Origin: CAYFJO01 sp964343305
GTDB lineage: Bacteria > Planctomycetota > Planctomycetia > Pirellulales > Pirellulaceae
NCBI GenBank assembly: GCA_964343305.1
Contig: CAYFJO010000032.1
Span: forward strand, 1 to 46,781
DNA: 46,781 bases
Direction: 5' to 3'
Shown here: positions 15,969-25,019 of the stretch, piece by piece
Numbering within the stretch: position 1 is the first letter of the stretch
Layout: the number at the start of each line of letters is the position of its first letter
The notes under the pieces: model-generated
What the model saw: only the letters and a program-made list of their open reading frames with translations
Told to the model about the DNA's origin: nothing
The model's database searches: none
Program-made: the position numbers and the translations under genes

Positions 15969-18764
15969 ATGAACGGATTCCCAGGCAATACCTTATACCG
16001 TCGACAGACGAATCTGTTCGGTTCCGCGCGATTCCTCGTTTTCTTATCGATGGCTCTCATCGCCCTCACGGCCGGCTGCCATCGTAGCCAATACCGCAAG
16101 AAGGCGGACGCGGAAGCATATCACCTGGTGCGTGAAAAGGCGAACCATCCGCATTGGTCCTTGCCAGACTACACGATCAATGTCGACCCTCGGTCGCGCA
16201 TGTACACGCCATACAATCCAGACGCGCCGCCGATGCCACCCGATGACCCAGCCGCGCACAAGCTCATGCGGCGTGTCGACAACAAGCCCGGCTATCCCGG
16301 TTGGGATGTCAACGGACGAACGCCGTTTGTCGAGAATCCAAATTGGTTGTCATTTGTCCCGCTCGACGAAGAGGGCACGCTGACGATCAATCATGTCAAC
16401 GCAGTGAAACTAGCCCGTCTTCATTCGCCGAACTATCAAAGAGAGTTGGAAGATCTTTACTTATCAGCGCTGGACGTCAGCTTTGAACGGTTCGTCTTTG
16501 ATTCACAGTTTTTCGCCGGCTACTCGGGCTTCTTCACCGCCGATGGCCGCGACCGGTCAGGCGGCGGTGGTGAGTCGAGCAGTGAACTAGACATCGGTCT
16601 GTCGTCGTCCGGACCGCGTCCCGCCGCGCTGCGCAAGATGGGCATCACCGGCAGTGAGTTGATCGTTGGGTTTGCCAATCGACTGGTGTGGCAGTTCTCC
16701 GGTCCCGACATGCAAACCGCAACGTCGCTGCTCGATTTCTCGCTCGTTCAACCGCTGCTCAAGAACGCCGGGCGCGATCGTATCATGGAACGTTTGACGT
16801 TGTCCGAACGAACTTTGCTGTCAAATGTCCGCCAGATGGAACGGTTTCAACGCGGCTTTTATGTCGAAGTCATGACCGGCCGAGATGCAGGCGACGGTCC
16901 GTCACGACGCGGCGGCGTCTTTGGGGGCAGTGGATTAACCGGCTTCACGGGAACCGGCGGCGGAGGCTTTGGACAACTTGCGGGCGGCGGAGGAAGCTCA
17001 CGCGGAGGTGGTCAAACCGGGGCGGGACAGGCCGGCGGATTTCTAGGACTCTTGCAACAGCAGCAAAGCATTCGCAACCAGGGTATGAACATCGTCCAAC
17101 TTCGCAGCAGTCTCTCGCGCTTCGAGGCGTTTCGGCTGGCAAGTCGCCTCGACGTGTTGCAGGTCCAGCAGGCACGTCAAGCGTTGTACAACGCGGAAAG
17201 CGGGCAGCTCAACAGCGAAACACAATATCAAAATCAATTGGACAACTACAAGATTTCACTGGGTCTGCCCCCGCAACTGGATGTAAAAATCGAAGACCCG
17301 CTACTCAATCAATTCAATTTGATTGATCCGCGCATGGTGAGCCCGCAGCAGCGGCTGTCTGAACTTCAAGAGCAAGCGGGAAGTGCAGTGATCACCTTTA
17401 AGGATTTGCAGCAACCGGACTGGAATGACGTTGCGGCCGCCCTCGGTCAATTGGGCGACCTTGTCCGCCGAACCCAAACTGAAGTTCTGCAACACGTGCT
17501 TGAAGACAACATCGCGCACGCCCGGTCCGATATCAGCGAGTTGTTCGAGAAAGTGCCTCAGCAACAACGCCAGGCAAACCGCGTGCATCGAGGGTACAAC
17601 GAACGTGGGAAGCCCAAAACCGAATTCGCTGAACTCGATGATTTAGTGGAGCGGCTCCATGAACTAAAGGACACACTCGACGCGATGCATCGTGACATCG
17701 TCCATTTGCAACAATCGGCGAGCAGCGGCAGCGGCGGGTTCTGGCAATGGTTTAGCGTCGTTGGACCGATCGATAAAGTCGTCTTCGAACCCACCCCCAA
17801 TACGCTGGGCGAGCTTTCCGATGCACTGGTCGAATTGATGCTGCTGCAAGTTCGTGCGCGTGCCGACATCGTCGAACTGGAGTCCATCGAACTAGACGAC
17901 GAGGTGGCATTCGAAGTGGCGCGGGACTTCCGGCGGGACTTAATGAACCGTCGCGCCGCGCTCGTAGACACATGGCGGTTGATCGAGTTTAACGCGGACG
18001 ACCTGGAGAGTTCGCTGGACATCGTTTTCGAAGGCGACATCAGCAACGTCAACGACAATCCGTTCGATTTACGCGGATCCACGGGACGGCTGCGTGCCGG
18101 AGTTCAATTCGACGCCCCACTTGTGCGGCTCGATGAACGAAACACCTACAGGCAGGCGTTGATCGAGTATCAACAGGCCCGCCGCAATTACTACCAGGCT
18201 CGCGACCGCATCTCGCAATCGTTGCGAAGTACTTTGCGTACGATTGATTTGAATCGGCGCAACTTTGAATTGCGCCGTGAAGCGATTCACGCGGCCGTGC
18301 GACAAGTGGAGAAGGCCAGATTCAACCTGGTCGAGCCACCGAAACCTGGCGAGGAATCCGACCGCCTGGGAGCAACGACCGCCCGCGACCTGGTCTCGGC
18401 GCTGGCCGATTTGCAAAACGCCCAAAACGATTTCATCAGCGTGTGGGTCAATTACGAAGTCCAACGCCGCGCGCTCGACTTCGACATGGGGACCATGCAA
18501 ATTGACTGTGACGGAATCTGGATGGACCCCGGCCCGATCGGCGAAAAGTACGGTTTTCCCGCCGCCGGAAACTACAAGTCGTGCTCGTCCGACGTGCTCG
18601 TCCTGCCGCATCGACATCAGCTAGAAAACGAACCGCAAAACGACGTTCCGCCACCCGCCGCTTCAAGCGAAAACGATTTCGAGTTGGATCTTGAGTTGCT
18701 CCCCGCCGTCGATGGCCAGCAAACCGATTGGCAAGAGTTGATCCGGACGGCACGTGACGAGTAG
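15969..18764 (+). CDS. Large TolC-like outer-membrane lipoprotein
   Basis: The 931-residue product starts at ATG 15969 and has a hydrophobic segment ending in the lipobox LTAGC, so it is probably a lipid-anchored envelope protein. TolC-type helical features are visible: NHVNAVKLARLHSPNYQREL near residue 115, LDFSLVQPLLKNAGRDRI near 255, SRLDVLQVQQARQALYNAES near 390, and in the C-terminal half YRQALIEYQQARRNYYQARD followed by LADLQNAQNDFISVWVNYEV. This matches the outer-membrane efflux protein family, which forms exit ducts for efflux or type I secretion. It is about twice the usual size because of a long N-terminal domain, a Gly-rich insert (about residues 310-365) and a long helical middle. 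No adaptor or pump genes are adjacent. An earlier in-frame ATG at 15894 lies inside the repeat and is rejected. Confidence 0.85.
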   Translation: MNGFPGNTLYRRQTNLFGSARFLVFLSMALIALTAGCHRSQYRKKADAEAYHLVREKANHPHWSLPDYTINVDPRSRMYTPYNPDAPPMPPDDPAAHKLMRRVDNKPGYPGWDVNGRTPFVENPNWLSFVPLDEEGTLTINHVNAVKLARLHSPNYQRELEDLYLSALDVSFERFVFDSQFFAGYSGFFTADGRDRSGGGGESSSELDIGLSSSGPRPAALRKMGITGSELIVGFANRLVWQFSGPDMQTATSLLDFSLVQPLLKNAGRDRIMERLTLSERTLLSNVRQMERFQRGFYVEVMTGRDAGDGPSRRGGVFGGSGLTGFTGTGGGGFGQLAGGGGSSRGGGQTGAGQAGGFLGLLQQQQSIRNQGMNIVQLRSSLSRFEAFRLASRLDVLQVQQARQALYNAESGQLNSETQYQNQLDNYKISLGLPPQLDVKIEDPLLNQFNLIDPRMVSPQQRLSELQEQAGSAVITFKDLQQPDWNDVAAALGQLGDLVRRTQTEVLQHVLEDNIAHARSDISELFEKVPQQQRQANRVHRGYNERGKPKTEFAELDDLVERLHELKDTLDAMHRDIVHLQQSASSGSGGFWQWFSVVGPIDKVVFEPTPNTLGELSDALVELMLLQVRARADIVELESIELDDEVAFEVARDFRRDLMNRRAALVDTWRLIEFNADDLESSLDIVFEGDISNVNDNPFDLRGSTGRLRAGVQFDAPLVRLDERNTYRQALIEYQQARRNYYQARDRISQSLRSTLRTIDLNRRNFELRREAIHAAVRQVEKARFNLVEPPKPGEESDRLGATTARDLVSALADLQNAQNDFISVWVNYEVQRRALDFDMGTMQIDCDGIWMDPGPIGEKYGFPAAGNYKSCSSDVLVLPHRHQLENEPQNDVPPPAASSENDFELDLELLPAVDGQQTDWQELIRTARDE

Positions 18765-18813
18765 CTACGCTCGCCAGAGCGTGGATTGGCCACCGTCTGG
18801 CGACAGTAGCTAC
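18761..18813. repeat. Inverted repeat at the 3' end of the TolC-like gene
   Basis: GTAGCTAC-N2-TCGCCAGA at 18761-18778 pairs with the inverted copy at 18796-18813 (16 of 18 positions), spacer 17 bases. The left arm includes the TAG stop codon (18762-18764) of the TolC-like gene. The right arm lies 9 bases from the stop of the convergent MFS gene. It is a candidate two-way terminator or mRNA end-protecting hairpin, though it lacks a U-run. Confidence 0.85.
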
Positions 18814-18822
18814 AAGGTCGTC

Positions 18823-20016
18823 TTATTCAACGTTCTCACGATTGAACATCCAAAGAACCAGGCCGATGACTCCGCCCATGGCAGCTAGACCGGCGAGAAG
18901 TCCATAAACATACAGATCGCTCTGCATCGACCCGGCGAATCGCGATCCGAAACTGCCCAGCCCAAAGGCCATCGCAAAACTGACTCCGTAACAAAGGCTG
19001 CGATGTTTCGCTGGCGAGTATTTTGCGATCAGGCTGTTGTAGACAGGTTGCTGCATGAAATGGACTAGTGCGAGTAGCGCGGCTGCGACGACGCGGTCCC
19101 ACGTGGATGCGAGTGCCATCCAGCACAAGAACGGAACATTTCCAAACGTAATAATCGCGAGTTGTAATTCCAAAATCCTGTGTCTCGCAAAACGTCCCGC
19201 GATGTACTGCCCGACGCAGCCGACCCACAACACGATGGATGCAAATAATTTGCCTGTGCTTTGTTCGCTGGTTTGAAAGATCTCGATTCCCGAGCCGCTT
19301 AGATATCGTGGCAAGAAACTCAGCAGCGCCGAATAGACGAAGCCCTGCAAGAAGGAGAACACGGTCAAGATGCCATATGAGGTCCAATCGGCGTTGTCAT
19401 CTGGTTTGTTGGACTTAGCCGAATTCTTCGAGTGCGGTTCGGGCACCCTACGCAACGACGCGAAAAAATATGCGCCGAGTAACATGCCGGGGATGGCGAG
19501 CGTCCAATAAAACTGTCGCCACTGAAAACCTGCTGTGGACATTGCCCACGCAATCATCGGAGCTAATCCAATTCCGAGAGATCCGAAAATGCCGTGGATG
19601 CCGAGCGCTTTTGGTCGTGCCTCGTCGGTTGTCTCATGCGAGATCAATGCCAACCCAGCCGGATGGTAGATTGCGGCGAAGGCCCCCATCAAGATCATAG
19701 TTGTTAACAATTGACCCTGGGACGAAGCCATCCCGGCCAACAGGCATGCCAATCCGCAGCCAACCAGATAAACCGCCAACATGGACCTGCTTCCCAATCG
19801 ATCGACTAAGAGCCCGGCAAGCAACGCACCGGTGCCCCACAACAAACGCCAGTAGTTTTGCAGCACGCCCGTAAACTTTTTGCCGGCTTGTTCATCGTCA
19901 CCCAAGAACTCTTCCGCGATGTCTTGCTCGACGCTGGGCAGCGAGAGTTCGTACGCGTGCACCAACGCGTGGGCACACGACACTAGCAGGATCAGACGAA
20001 ATGCGGCCGAACTCAT
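18823..20016 (-). CDS. MFS transporter (fosmidomycin-resistance-like)
   Basis: The 397-residue product has about twelve hydrophobic segments and the major facilitator loop motif LLVDRLGSRS between segments 2 and 3. Further hallmarks are GAFAAIYHPAGLALISHETT and HGIFGSLGIGLAPM, reminiscent of the Fsr (fosmidomycin resistance) subfamily. It probably exports a small molecule; no substrate can be read. Its ATG overlaps the trpD stop in an ATGA arrangement (20013-20016), so the two are translationally coupled on one mRNA. That link could mean export of an anthranilate- or tryptophan-related metabolite, or may just be operon economy. Confidence 0.9.
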   Translation of the reverse strand: MSSAAFRLILLVSCAHALVHAYELSLPSVEQDIAEEFLGDDEQAGKKFTGVLQNYWRLLWGTGALLAGLLVDRLGSRSMLAVYLVGCGLACLLAGMASSQGQLLTTMILMGAFAAIYHPAGLALISHETTDEARPKALGIHGIFGSLGIGLAPMIAWAMSTAGFQWRQFYWTLAIPGMLLGAYFFASLRRVPEPHSKNSAKSNKPDDNADWTSYGILTVFSFLQGFVYSALLSFLPRYLSGSGIEIFQTSEQSTGKLFASIVLWVGCVGQYIAGRFARHRILELQLAIITFGNVPFLCWMALASTWDRVVAAALLALVHFMQQPVYNSLIAKYSPAKHRSLCYGVSFAMAFGLGSFGSRFAGSMQSDLYVYGLLAGLAAMGGVIGLVLWMFNRENVE

Positions 20017-21020
20017 GAATTCGACGCCTGGGCAAGTTCCGCCAATTTGTCACTGGCCGCGCCGCTGTCGATCGCTTCGCCGGCGAGCTGGGCGCAGCGC
20101 GTCAACGATTCGTCTTTGCCAGCCAGCCAAATCGCTGCCGCTGCGTTCACAACGACGATGTCGCGGTTTGGTCCCTGCTCGCCACCGAAGATGTCGCGAA
20201 TGATGGCGGCACTTGCCGACGGGCTGTCGACCAACATGGACTCCTTGGACGCCGTGCTGACTCCGAAATCTTCCGGCGTCCACGTCCGACCAGTTGCCGT
20301 GTCGTTTTCGATCAACGTAACATCCGTTTTGCCACTCAGCGTCACTTCACACATGCCGTCTTGGCCGTGGACCACAACGGCCCGCTGGCTTCCCAGACGC
20401 ATGAGCGCGCCGGCCAGCAGTTCACGCAGCTCCGGCCGCCCGACACCAAGCAATTGAAACGGCGCACTGGCCGGATTACAGAGCGGCCCGAGCATGTTGA
20501 AAATTGTCGCCACACCGAGCTTCTTTCGTACGGGCCCGACATACTTCATGCTGGGATGAAACGACTGGGCAAAACAAAAACAGATGCCGACTTCGTCCAA
20601 GCATTTGGTCACTGTTTCCAGTGGAGCCGCGATGTTGACACCCAGTTCGGTCAACACGTCCGCAGAACCCGTCTTGCCACTCATCGCTCGATTGCCGTGC
20701 TTGGCAACTCGCACTCCCGCCGCCGCCGTGACGATGGCGGCTGCCGTGCTGATGTTGAAGACGCCCGCGCCCGATCCACCGGTTCCGCAAGTGTCGATGA
20801 TCTGTTCGTGTGCCGAGTCGATGCGCATCATGTGCTTTCGCATTGCCAACGCGGCACCGGCGACTTCGTCGATCGTCTCGCCCTTGGCTCGCAGCGCGGT
20901 CAACAGCAGACCAATTTCTTCGTCAGTCGACTTGCCCTGCATGATTGTGTCGATCACCGCGGCCATTTCGTCCATCGACAGATCTTCGCCACCGCTAACT
21001 CGTCCCAGAATCTCTTGCAT
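20013..21020 (-). CDS. trpD: Anthranilate phosphoribosyltransferase
   Basis: The 335-residue product catalyses the second step of tryptophan synthesis, joining anthranilate and phosphoribosyl pyrophosphate. Family motifs are clear: IIDTCGTGGSGAGVFNISTA (the PRPP-binding GTGGS), VAKHGNRAMSGKTGSADVLT, and FCFAQSFHPSMKYVGPVRKK. The length is normal. ATG 21020 is used; a TTG at 21047 adds nine residues before the usual family start. No other trp gene is nearby, so the pathway appears dispersed in this genome. The downstream MFS gene overlaps its stop codon by 4 bases. Confidence 0.96.
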   Translation of the reverse strand: MQEILGRVSGGEDLSMDEMAAVIDTIMQGKSTDEEIGLLLTALRAKGETIDEVAGAALAMRKHMMRIDSAHEQIIDTCGTGGSGAGVFNISTAAAIVTAAAGVRVAKHGNRAMSGKTGSADVLTELGVNIAAPLETVTKCLDEVGICFCFAQSFHPSMKYVGPVRKKLGVATIFNMLGPLCNPASAPFQLLGVGRPELRELLAGALMRLGSQRAVVVHGQDGMCEVTLSGKTDVTLIENDTATGRTWTPEDFGVSTASKESMLVDSPSASAAIIRDIFGGEQGPNRDIVVVNAAAAIWLAGKDESLTRCAQLAGEAIDSGAASDKLAELAQASNS

Positions 21021-21140
21021 CGAACTGCCTATCTTCAAGTCGTACAAATGTGCAGTCCATGATTTTACTGTCGTGGCGAACCGTTTAATAGGCGCGTACC
21101 TTGTTGCTGCATCTGGTGAACTCTACAATCGGTTTCTGAA

Positions 21141-21187
21141 GTAGGACGGGATTCCATTCCGTCCGAACGGATTAGCCGTCCGTCCTC
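21141..21187. repeat. Degenerate palindrome doublet, GGACGGATT family, copy 4
   Basis: GTAGGACGGGATTCC then ATTCCGTCC, followed after two bases by ACGGATTAGCCGTCCGTCC, forms a worn version of the doublets at 9083 and 15868. It sits about 25 bases before the nucleoside hydrolase start in the divergent trpD-hydrolase gap. Several mismatches suggest an old copy. Confidence 0.75.
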
Positions 21188-21213
21188 CTCAAACACTCAT
21201 CAAACGGTTGGCC

Positions 21214-22155
21214 ATGGCAAGGAAGGTAATTATCGACTGCGATCCCGGCATTGATGATGCCGTGGCGCTGTGCATCGCACTGTTTGAACCGAAGATCGAA
21301 GTGGTCGCGCTGACCGCGGTCGCCGGCAACGTGTCGGCGGATCAGGCCAGTCGCAATGTGCATGCGATCGTCGAGCAATTAGACCCACCGCGTCTGCCGC
21401 GTTTGGGAGTGGCGTCGCCGCCGGAATGTGGGACCAACGCCGATGCGCGGCACATTCATGGCGAAGACGGACTGGGCAATTCTGGGTTTGAAGTCTCGGA
21501 ACTGCATCACCAGCATCCCTCGGAGAAAATGATCTGTGACGAGGTGCGAGCCGCCGCGAATGATGTCACGCTCGTTTGCCTGGGTCCGCTGACCAATGTG
21601 GCTCATGCGTTTCGTCGCGATCCGGAGTTGCCCGCGTCGGTCGACCGCTTGATTATCATGGGCGGCAGCGTCAGCGGCATTGGCAATGCGACTCCTTCCG
21701 CGGAGTTCAACATCTACTGCGATCCACAAAGTGCCCGCGAAGTGTTTCAATCGCCCACGACCAAGACACTTATCCCGCTGGACGTGACTCGGCAGGTGAA
21801 CTTCAATTTAGATTTTCTCGATTCCCTGCCGCGTGATACGACACGCGCCGGTTCGCTGTTGCGTCGGATCGTTCCACACTTGTTCCGCACCTATCATCAG
21901 CGCCTCGGCCAAGAGAGTATTCACCTGCACGACGCTGTCGTGATCACGGCGCTCGTTCACAGCGAACTGTTCGTGACCGAAGAGATGGCAGGCGATGTCG
22001 AAACGTCGGGAAATCTGACAACCGGATCGACGATCTTTGACCGTCGGTCAAATCAACAGTGGCGGAACAACATGGAAGTGGCGACCGAAGTGGACGCAGC
22101 GGCTGTCAGGGACAGCATCATGCGCGGGTTGTCGCATGCCGGCGATTGTTCATAG
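21214..22155 (+). CDS. Inosine/uridine-preferring nucleoside hydrolase family protein
   Basis: The 313-residue product has the family's calcium-binding N-terminus, IIDCDPGIDDA (DxDxGxDD), together with VCLGPLTNVAHAF, RLIIMGGSV, SAEFNIYCDPQSAREV and, near the C-terminus, HLHDAVVI with the conserved Asp. It hydrolyses the N-glycosidic bond of nucleosides to base and ribose, a salvage reaction; base preference cannot be judged. ATG 21214 is chosen over a TTG two codons upstream. No strong ribosome binding site is visible, as the palindrome repeat ends about 25 bases upstream. It stands alone. Confidence 0.93.
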   Translation: MARKVIIDCDPGIDDAVALCIALFEPKIEVVALTAVAGNVSADQASRNVHAIVEQLDPPRLPRLGVASPPECGTNADARHIHGEDGLGNSGFEVSELHHQHPSEKMICDEVRAAANDVTLVCLGPLTNVAHAFRRDPELPASVDRLIIMGGSVSGIGNATPSAEFNIYCDPQSAREVFQSPTTKTLIPLDVTRQVNFNLDFLDSLPRDTTRAGSLLRRIVPHLFRTYHQRLGQESIHLHDAVVITALVHSELFVTEEMAGDVETSGNLTTGSTIFDRRSNQQWRNNMEVATEVDAAAVRDSIMRGLSHAGDCS

Positions 22156-22418
22156 GCGATTCCGTCTTGGATTCTCTCTCATCGGTTGAAACTGGGCGAA
22201 CTGGGGTGAGATTGCCAATCGATCGGATTCTTTTGAATATTCCAGTCACAACGATCGATACGATTATACAGCCGATTGTCGCTGGCGATCCTTTCGTATG
22301 ATGATTGGCCAAGTGACACCGAATCGTGAGCGTGGTTTTTCGCTCGCGCATCCACTGCAAACAAATGCTTGCACTCAAACAAGCTTGCACGAGAATCCAA
22401 ATTCAGGAGGGGACGGAC

Positions 22419-23864
22419 GTGAATTCCTATCAATTACTCAAACCGTGCACCACACTGCTGGCCGCCATGATTGTGGTGGGGCAAGTGCAAGCTCAGGAGC
22501 TGCCGGTGTATTCGTCTACGGACGACGCTAAACCCGCAAGCAGCGTTACCGAAACGCCGATTACTATCGAGCCGGTCGTGGCGGACTTGTCGCCGCCAGC
22601 GGAAGCAAGTTCTTCCTCGCGACGACTGGTTAAGAGAGCGGCTGGCAACACGAGTTGCGATTGCGACGAGGGTGGCGATTGCGGCTGCCATGTGCCGCCA
22701 AGTTGTGGTTGCGAAGAAGATTGTGGCTGTGACACGGGCTGCGACAGCGGTTGCGGCTGTGGCGGCGGCAAAAGTTGCTATTGGTTCGGATGCGGTCGGC
22801 CAATTGAATTACACAAAGGCAGTTGCTGGGGCAAACTCGGCGGCTGGGTCGAATTTGGTTACACCAATGGCAATGTGCCGTTGTCGGTCAATCGAGCAGA
22901 TGTGCTGTCCTTCCGCGACGTCCAAGACAACTTTCTTCTCAATCAAGGTTACGTCTTCCTGGAAAAGGCACCCGATGTGGGACTCGGCTATCGGATCGAC
23001 GCCATGTACGGCACGGATGCATCCAAAACATTTGCATTTGGTAACCCGGCCGAAGCAGCCGGTGGAAACCCACGCGGTTGGGATAACAATTTCACCAAAG
23101 GCATCTATGGATTGGCGATTCCGCAAGCGTACCTGAGCATGGGCGCTGGCGACTTGTCGATTATCGCTGGTCACTTTTACACGCCCGTGGGCTATGAAGT
23201 GATCACGGCTCCTGACAATTTCTTTTACAGCCACTCGCTCACGTCGTTCAACAGCGAGCCGTTCACGCACACGGGCGTGCTGAGCACGCTGAGTGTGGGC
23301 GATTCGGAGTTATACGCCGGGTGGACGCTCGGCTGGGACACCGGCTTTGACCAATTTGGCAATGCCGGAAGTTGGTTGGGCGGTTTCAGTTTGCAGCTTA
23401 CGAATCGAACATCGCTCACGTACATCACGACCGGCGGCAACTTGGGTCTTCGCGGCAACCAGGCGTACACGCACAGCGTTGTGATCGACACGGATTTAGG
23501 CAGCGGATTGGAATGGGTCGTCCAAAGCGATTTCGTCAACATTGGTGCCGCGAATCCGAACGGTGTTCCATTTGGTGTCGGTATGGACCAAGTAGGTGTG
23601 AACAGTTACTTGTTCTACAAACATAACGATGTCTGGAAATGGGGTGCCCGCATGGAATGGTGGAAGAGCGACGGGATTTCGTATTATGAAGTTACCGGGG
23701 GCGTCAACATCAAGCCACACGCCAATGTTGTCATCCGACCCGAGCTTCGGCACGACTTCACGCCAACGACCGTCGGCGGTGTGGCAGGCGGTGCGCCGAA
23801 TCCGCCACTATACTTTGGCGGCTCAGTAACGACGTTCGGCGTTGACGTGATTCTCACGTTCTAG
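22419..23864 (+). CDS. Beta-barrel outer-membrane porin with a Cys-rich N-terminal segment
   Basis: The 481-residue product starts at GTG 22419, decided by a perfect AGGAGG at 22405-22410 and by the signal peptide that follows (NSYQLLKPCTTLLAAMIVV, then GQVQA before QELPV). After a Ser/Thr/Pro linker comes a segment with 14 cysteines between residues 80 and 136, mostly in CxC and DCGC patterns. The rest alternates aromatic-ended beta strands (GGWVEFGYTNGN, DVGLGYRIDAMYG, SIIAGHFYTPVGYEVI, KWGARMEWWKSDGISYYEV) and ends GVDVILTF, a terminal Phe typical of barrel proteins. This matches the BBP2-like planctomycete porins. The Cys-rich part may form disulfide or metal-bound crosslinks in the envelope; that is inference. 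A terminator follows. Confidence 0.9.
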   Translation: MNSYQLLKPCTTLLAAMIVVGQVQAQELPVYSSTDDAKPASSVTETPITIEPVVADLSPPAEASSSSRRLVKRAAGNTSCDCDEGGDCGCHVPPSCGCEEDCGCDTGCDSGCGCGGGKSCYWFGCGRPIELHKGSCWGKLGGWVEFGYTNGNVPLSVNRADVLSFRDVQDNFLLNQGYVFLEKAPDVGLGYRIDAMYGTDASKTFAFGNPAEAAGGNPRGWDNNFTKGIYGLAIPQAYLSMGAGDLSIIAGHFYTPVGYEVITAPDNFFYSHSLTSFNSEPFTHTGVLSTLSVGDSELYAGWTLGWDTGFDQFGNAGSWLGGFSLQLTNRTSLTYITTGGNLGLRGNQAYTHSVVIDTDLGSGLEWVVQSDFVNIGAANPNGVPFGVGMDQVGVNSYLFYKHNDVWKWGARMEWWKSDGISYYEVTGGVNIKPHANVVIRPELRHDFTPTTVGGVAGGAPNPPLYFGGSVTTFGVDVILTF

Positions 23865-23891
23865 CATCCACACGATTCACGAATCGAACTT

Positions 23892-23924
23892 GCCCCACTG
23901 CCAACTTGGCACGTGGGGCTTTTT
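23892..23924 (+). terminator. Rho-independent terminator after the porin gene
   Basis: GCCCCAC-TGCC then a short loop and GGCA-C-GTGGGGC form a G+C-rich hairpin of about eleven pairs with one bulged base, followed directly by TTTTT at 23920. It lies 28 bases after the porin stop codon and is the clearest intrinsic terminator in the window. Confidence 0.85.
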
Positions 23925-24009
23925 GCTGCGCCTTTGTCTTCGCCGCGGATTGTCGCATCGTGGAAACGCGATTACGATGCGTTCGTTTCTGTTGTGCAAG
24001 GAGAGTTGA

Positions 24010-24972
24010 ATGCCGTCAGACACTGCAAATCTGCCCCGCGTCGTTGCGGATGGACCGTTGGATCCTGTGATTGAAGAGTTGCTCAACGGCAAAGTCGAAC
24101 TGCTTCCTTGGGAATTGACCGAGACGGGCAGTGATGAACCTATTGACGGCGTGTACACCTACGGACATTTGGCACTCGATGGCGAGATGCTGGATCGATT
24201 GCCGGGCGTCCGCATCATCAGCAATTATGGCGTGGGCGTGGATCACATCCATGTGCCTGACGCCGCGGCTCGTGGAATTCCCGTAGGCAACACGCCAAAC
24301 GTGCTCAACGGCGCGACGGCCGACATGGCGTTCGCTCTACTATTGGCCGCCGGACGGCGATTGGCCGAAGGCGATCGTTACGCCCGAAGTCCCCAGTTCA
24401 CGTCGTACGATCCGGGCTACATGCTTGGCTTGGAGATCCACAGCACCACATTGGGAATCATCGGCATGGGTCGCATCGGCCGCGAAATCGCCGAGCGTGG
24501 CCGGGCGTTCGACATGAGGTTGCTGTATCACAATCGCCGCCGCGACGAACAAGCCGAACAGTCGTTGGACGCACGCTACTGTTCGTTCAACGAAATTCTG
24601 GCTGAATCGGACTATCTCGTGATCGCCGTGCCCTTGAACGACGAAACGTGCGGCATGATCAGTCGCGATGAGCTTCACAAAATGAAATCGACCGCGATTC
24701 TCATCAACATTGCGCGCGGTCCAATTGTTAACACCGATGCATTGACCGAGGCTCTGACGAACGGCGACATCTATGCCGCCGGACTCGACGTCACCGACCC
24801 CGAACCGCTGCCCCGCGATCATCCGCTGTTGCAGTTGGACAACGTCACGATCGCACCGCATCTGGGCAGTGCGACCGAGCAAACGCGTCAAAGCATGGCC
24901 GAAATGTCGGTGGAAAACCTCTTACGCGGCTTACGCGGTGAGGCGTTGGTCAATGAAGTAGGGTGCATGTAA
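24010..24972 (+). CDS. D-isomer-specific 2-hydroxyacid dehydrogenase
   Basis: The 320-residue product is an NAD(P)-dependent 2-ketoacid reductase of the glyoxylate/hydroxypyruvate/phosphoglycerate dehydrogenase family. Seen are ISNYGVGVDHIHV, the nucleotide site LGIIGMGRIGREIA (GxGxxG), and the catalytic triad Arg in INIARGPIVN, Glu in DVTDPEPLP and His in IAPHLGSAT. The exact substrate cannot be told from motifs. The start is supported by AGGAG ahead of ATG 24010. The last codons (EVGCM and stop) are written by the left arm of the repeat at 24958, so the C-terminal few residues may be repeat-derived. It stands alone. Confidence 0.93.
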   Translation: MPSDTANLPRVVADGPLDPVIEELLNGKVELLPWELTETGSDEPIDGVYTYGHLALDGEMLDRLPGVRIISNYGVGVDHIHVPDAAARGIPVGNTPNVLNGATADMAFALLLAAGRRLAEGDRYARSPQFTSYDPGYMLGLEIHSTTLGIIGMGRIGREIAERGRAFDMRLLYHNRRRDEQAEQSLDARYCSFNEILAESDYLVIAVPLNDETCGMISRDELHKMKSTAILINIARGPIVNTDALTEALTNGDIYAAGLDVTDPEPLPRDHPLLQLDNVTIAPHLGSATEQTRQSMAEMSVENLLRGLRGEALVNEVGCM

Positions 24973-25016
24973 CGCACCAAGACGTTGTTGCATGTGGTGC
25001 GTTGCACGCACCCTAC
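24958..25016. repeat. Inverted repeat, GTAGGGTGC family, overlapping a stop codon
   Basis: Arm 24958-24979 (GTAGGGTGC at its outer end, AACGCACCA at its inner end) pairs with 24995-25016 at 20 of 22 positions across a 15-bp spacer. The left arm contains the stop codon of the hydroxyacid dehydrogenase; the right arm ends just before the stop of the convergent small secreted protein gene. It probably forms a hairpin at the 3' end of both transcripts. Confidence 0.92.
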
Positions 25017-25019
25017 GCG

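Noticed and set aside
22156..22418. Riboswitch or small RNA ahead of the porin
   Set aside because: No conserved aptamer-like pattern or terminator; only short A+T-rich patches that may be promoter sequence.
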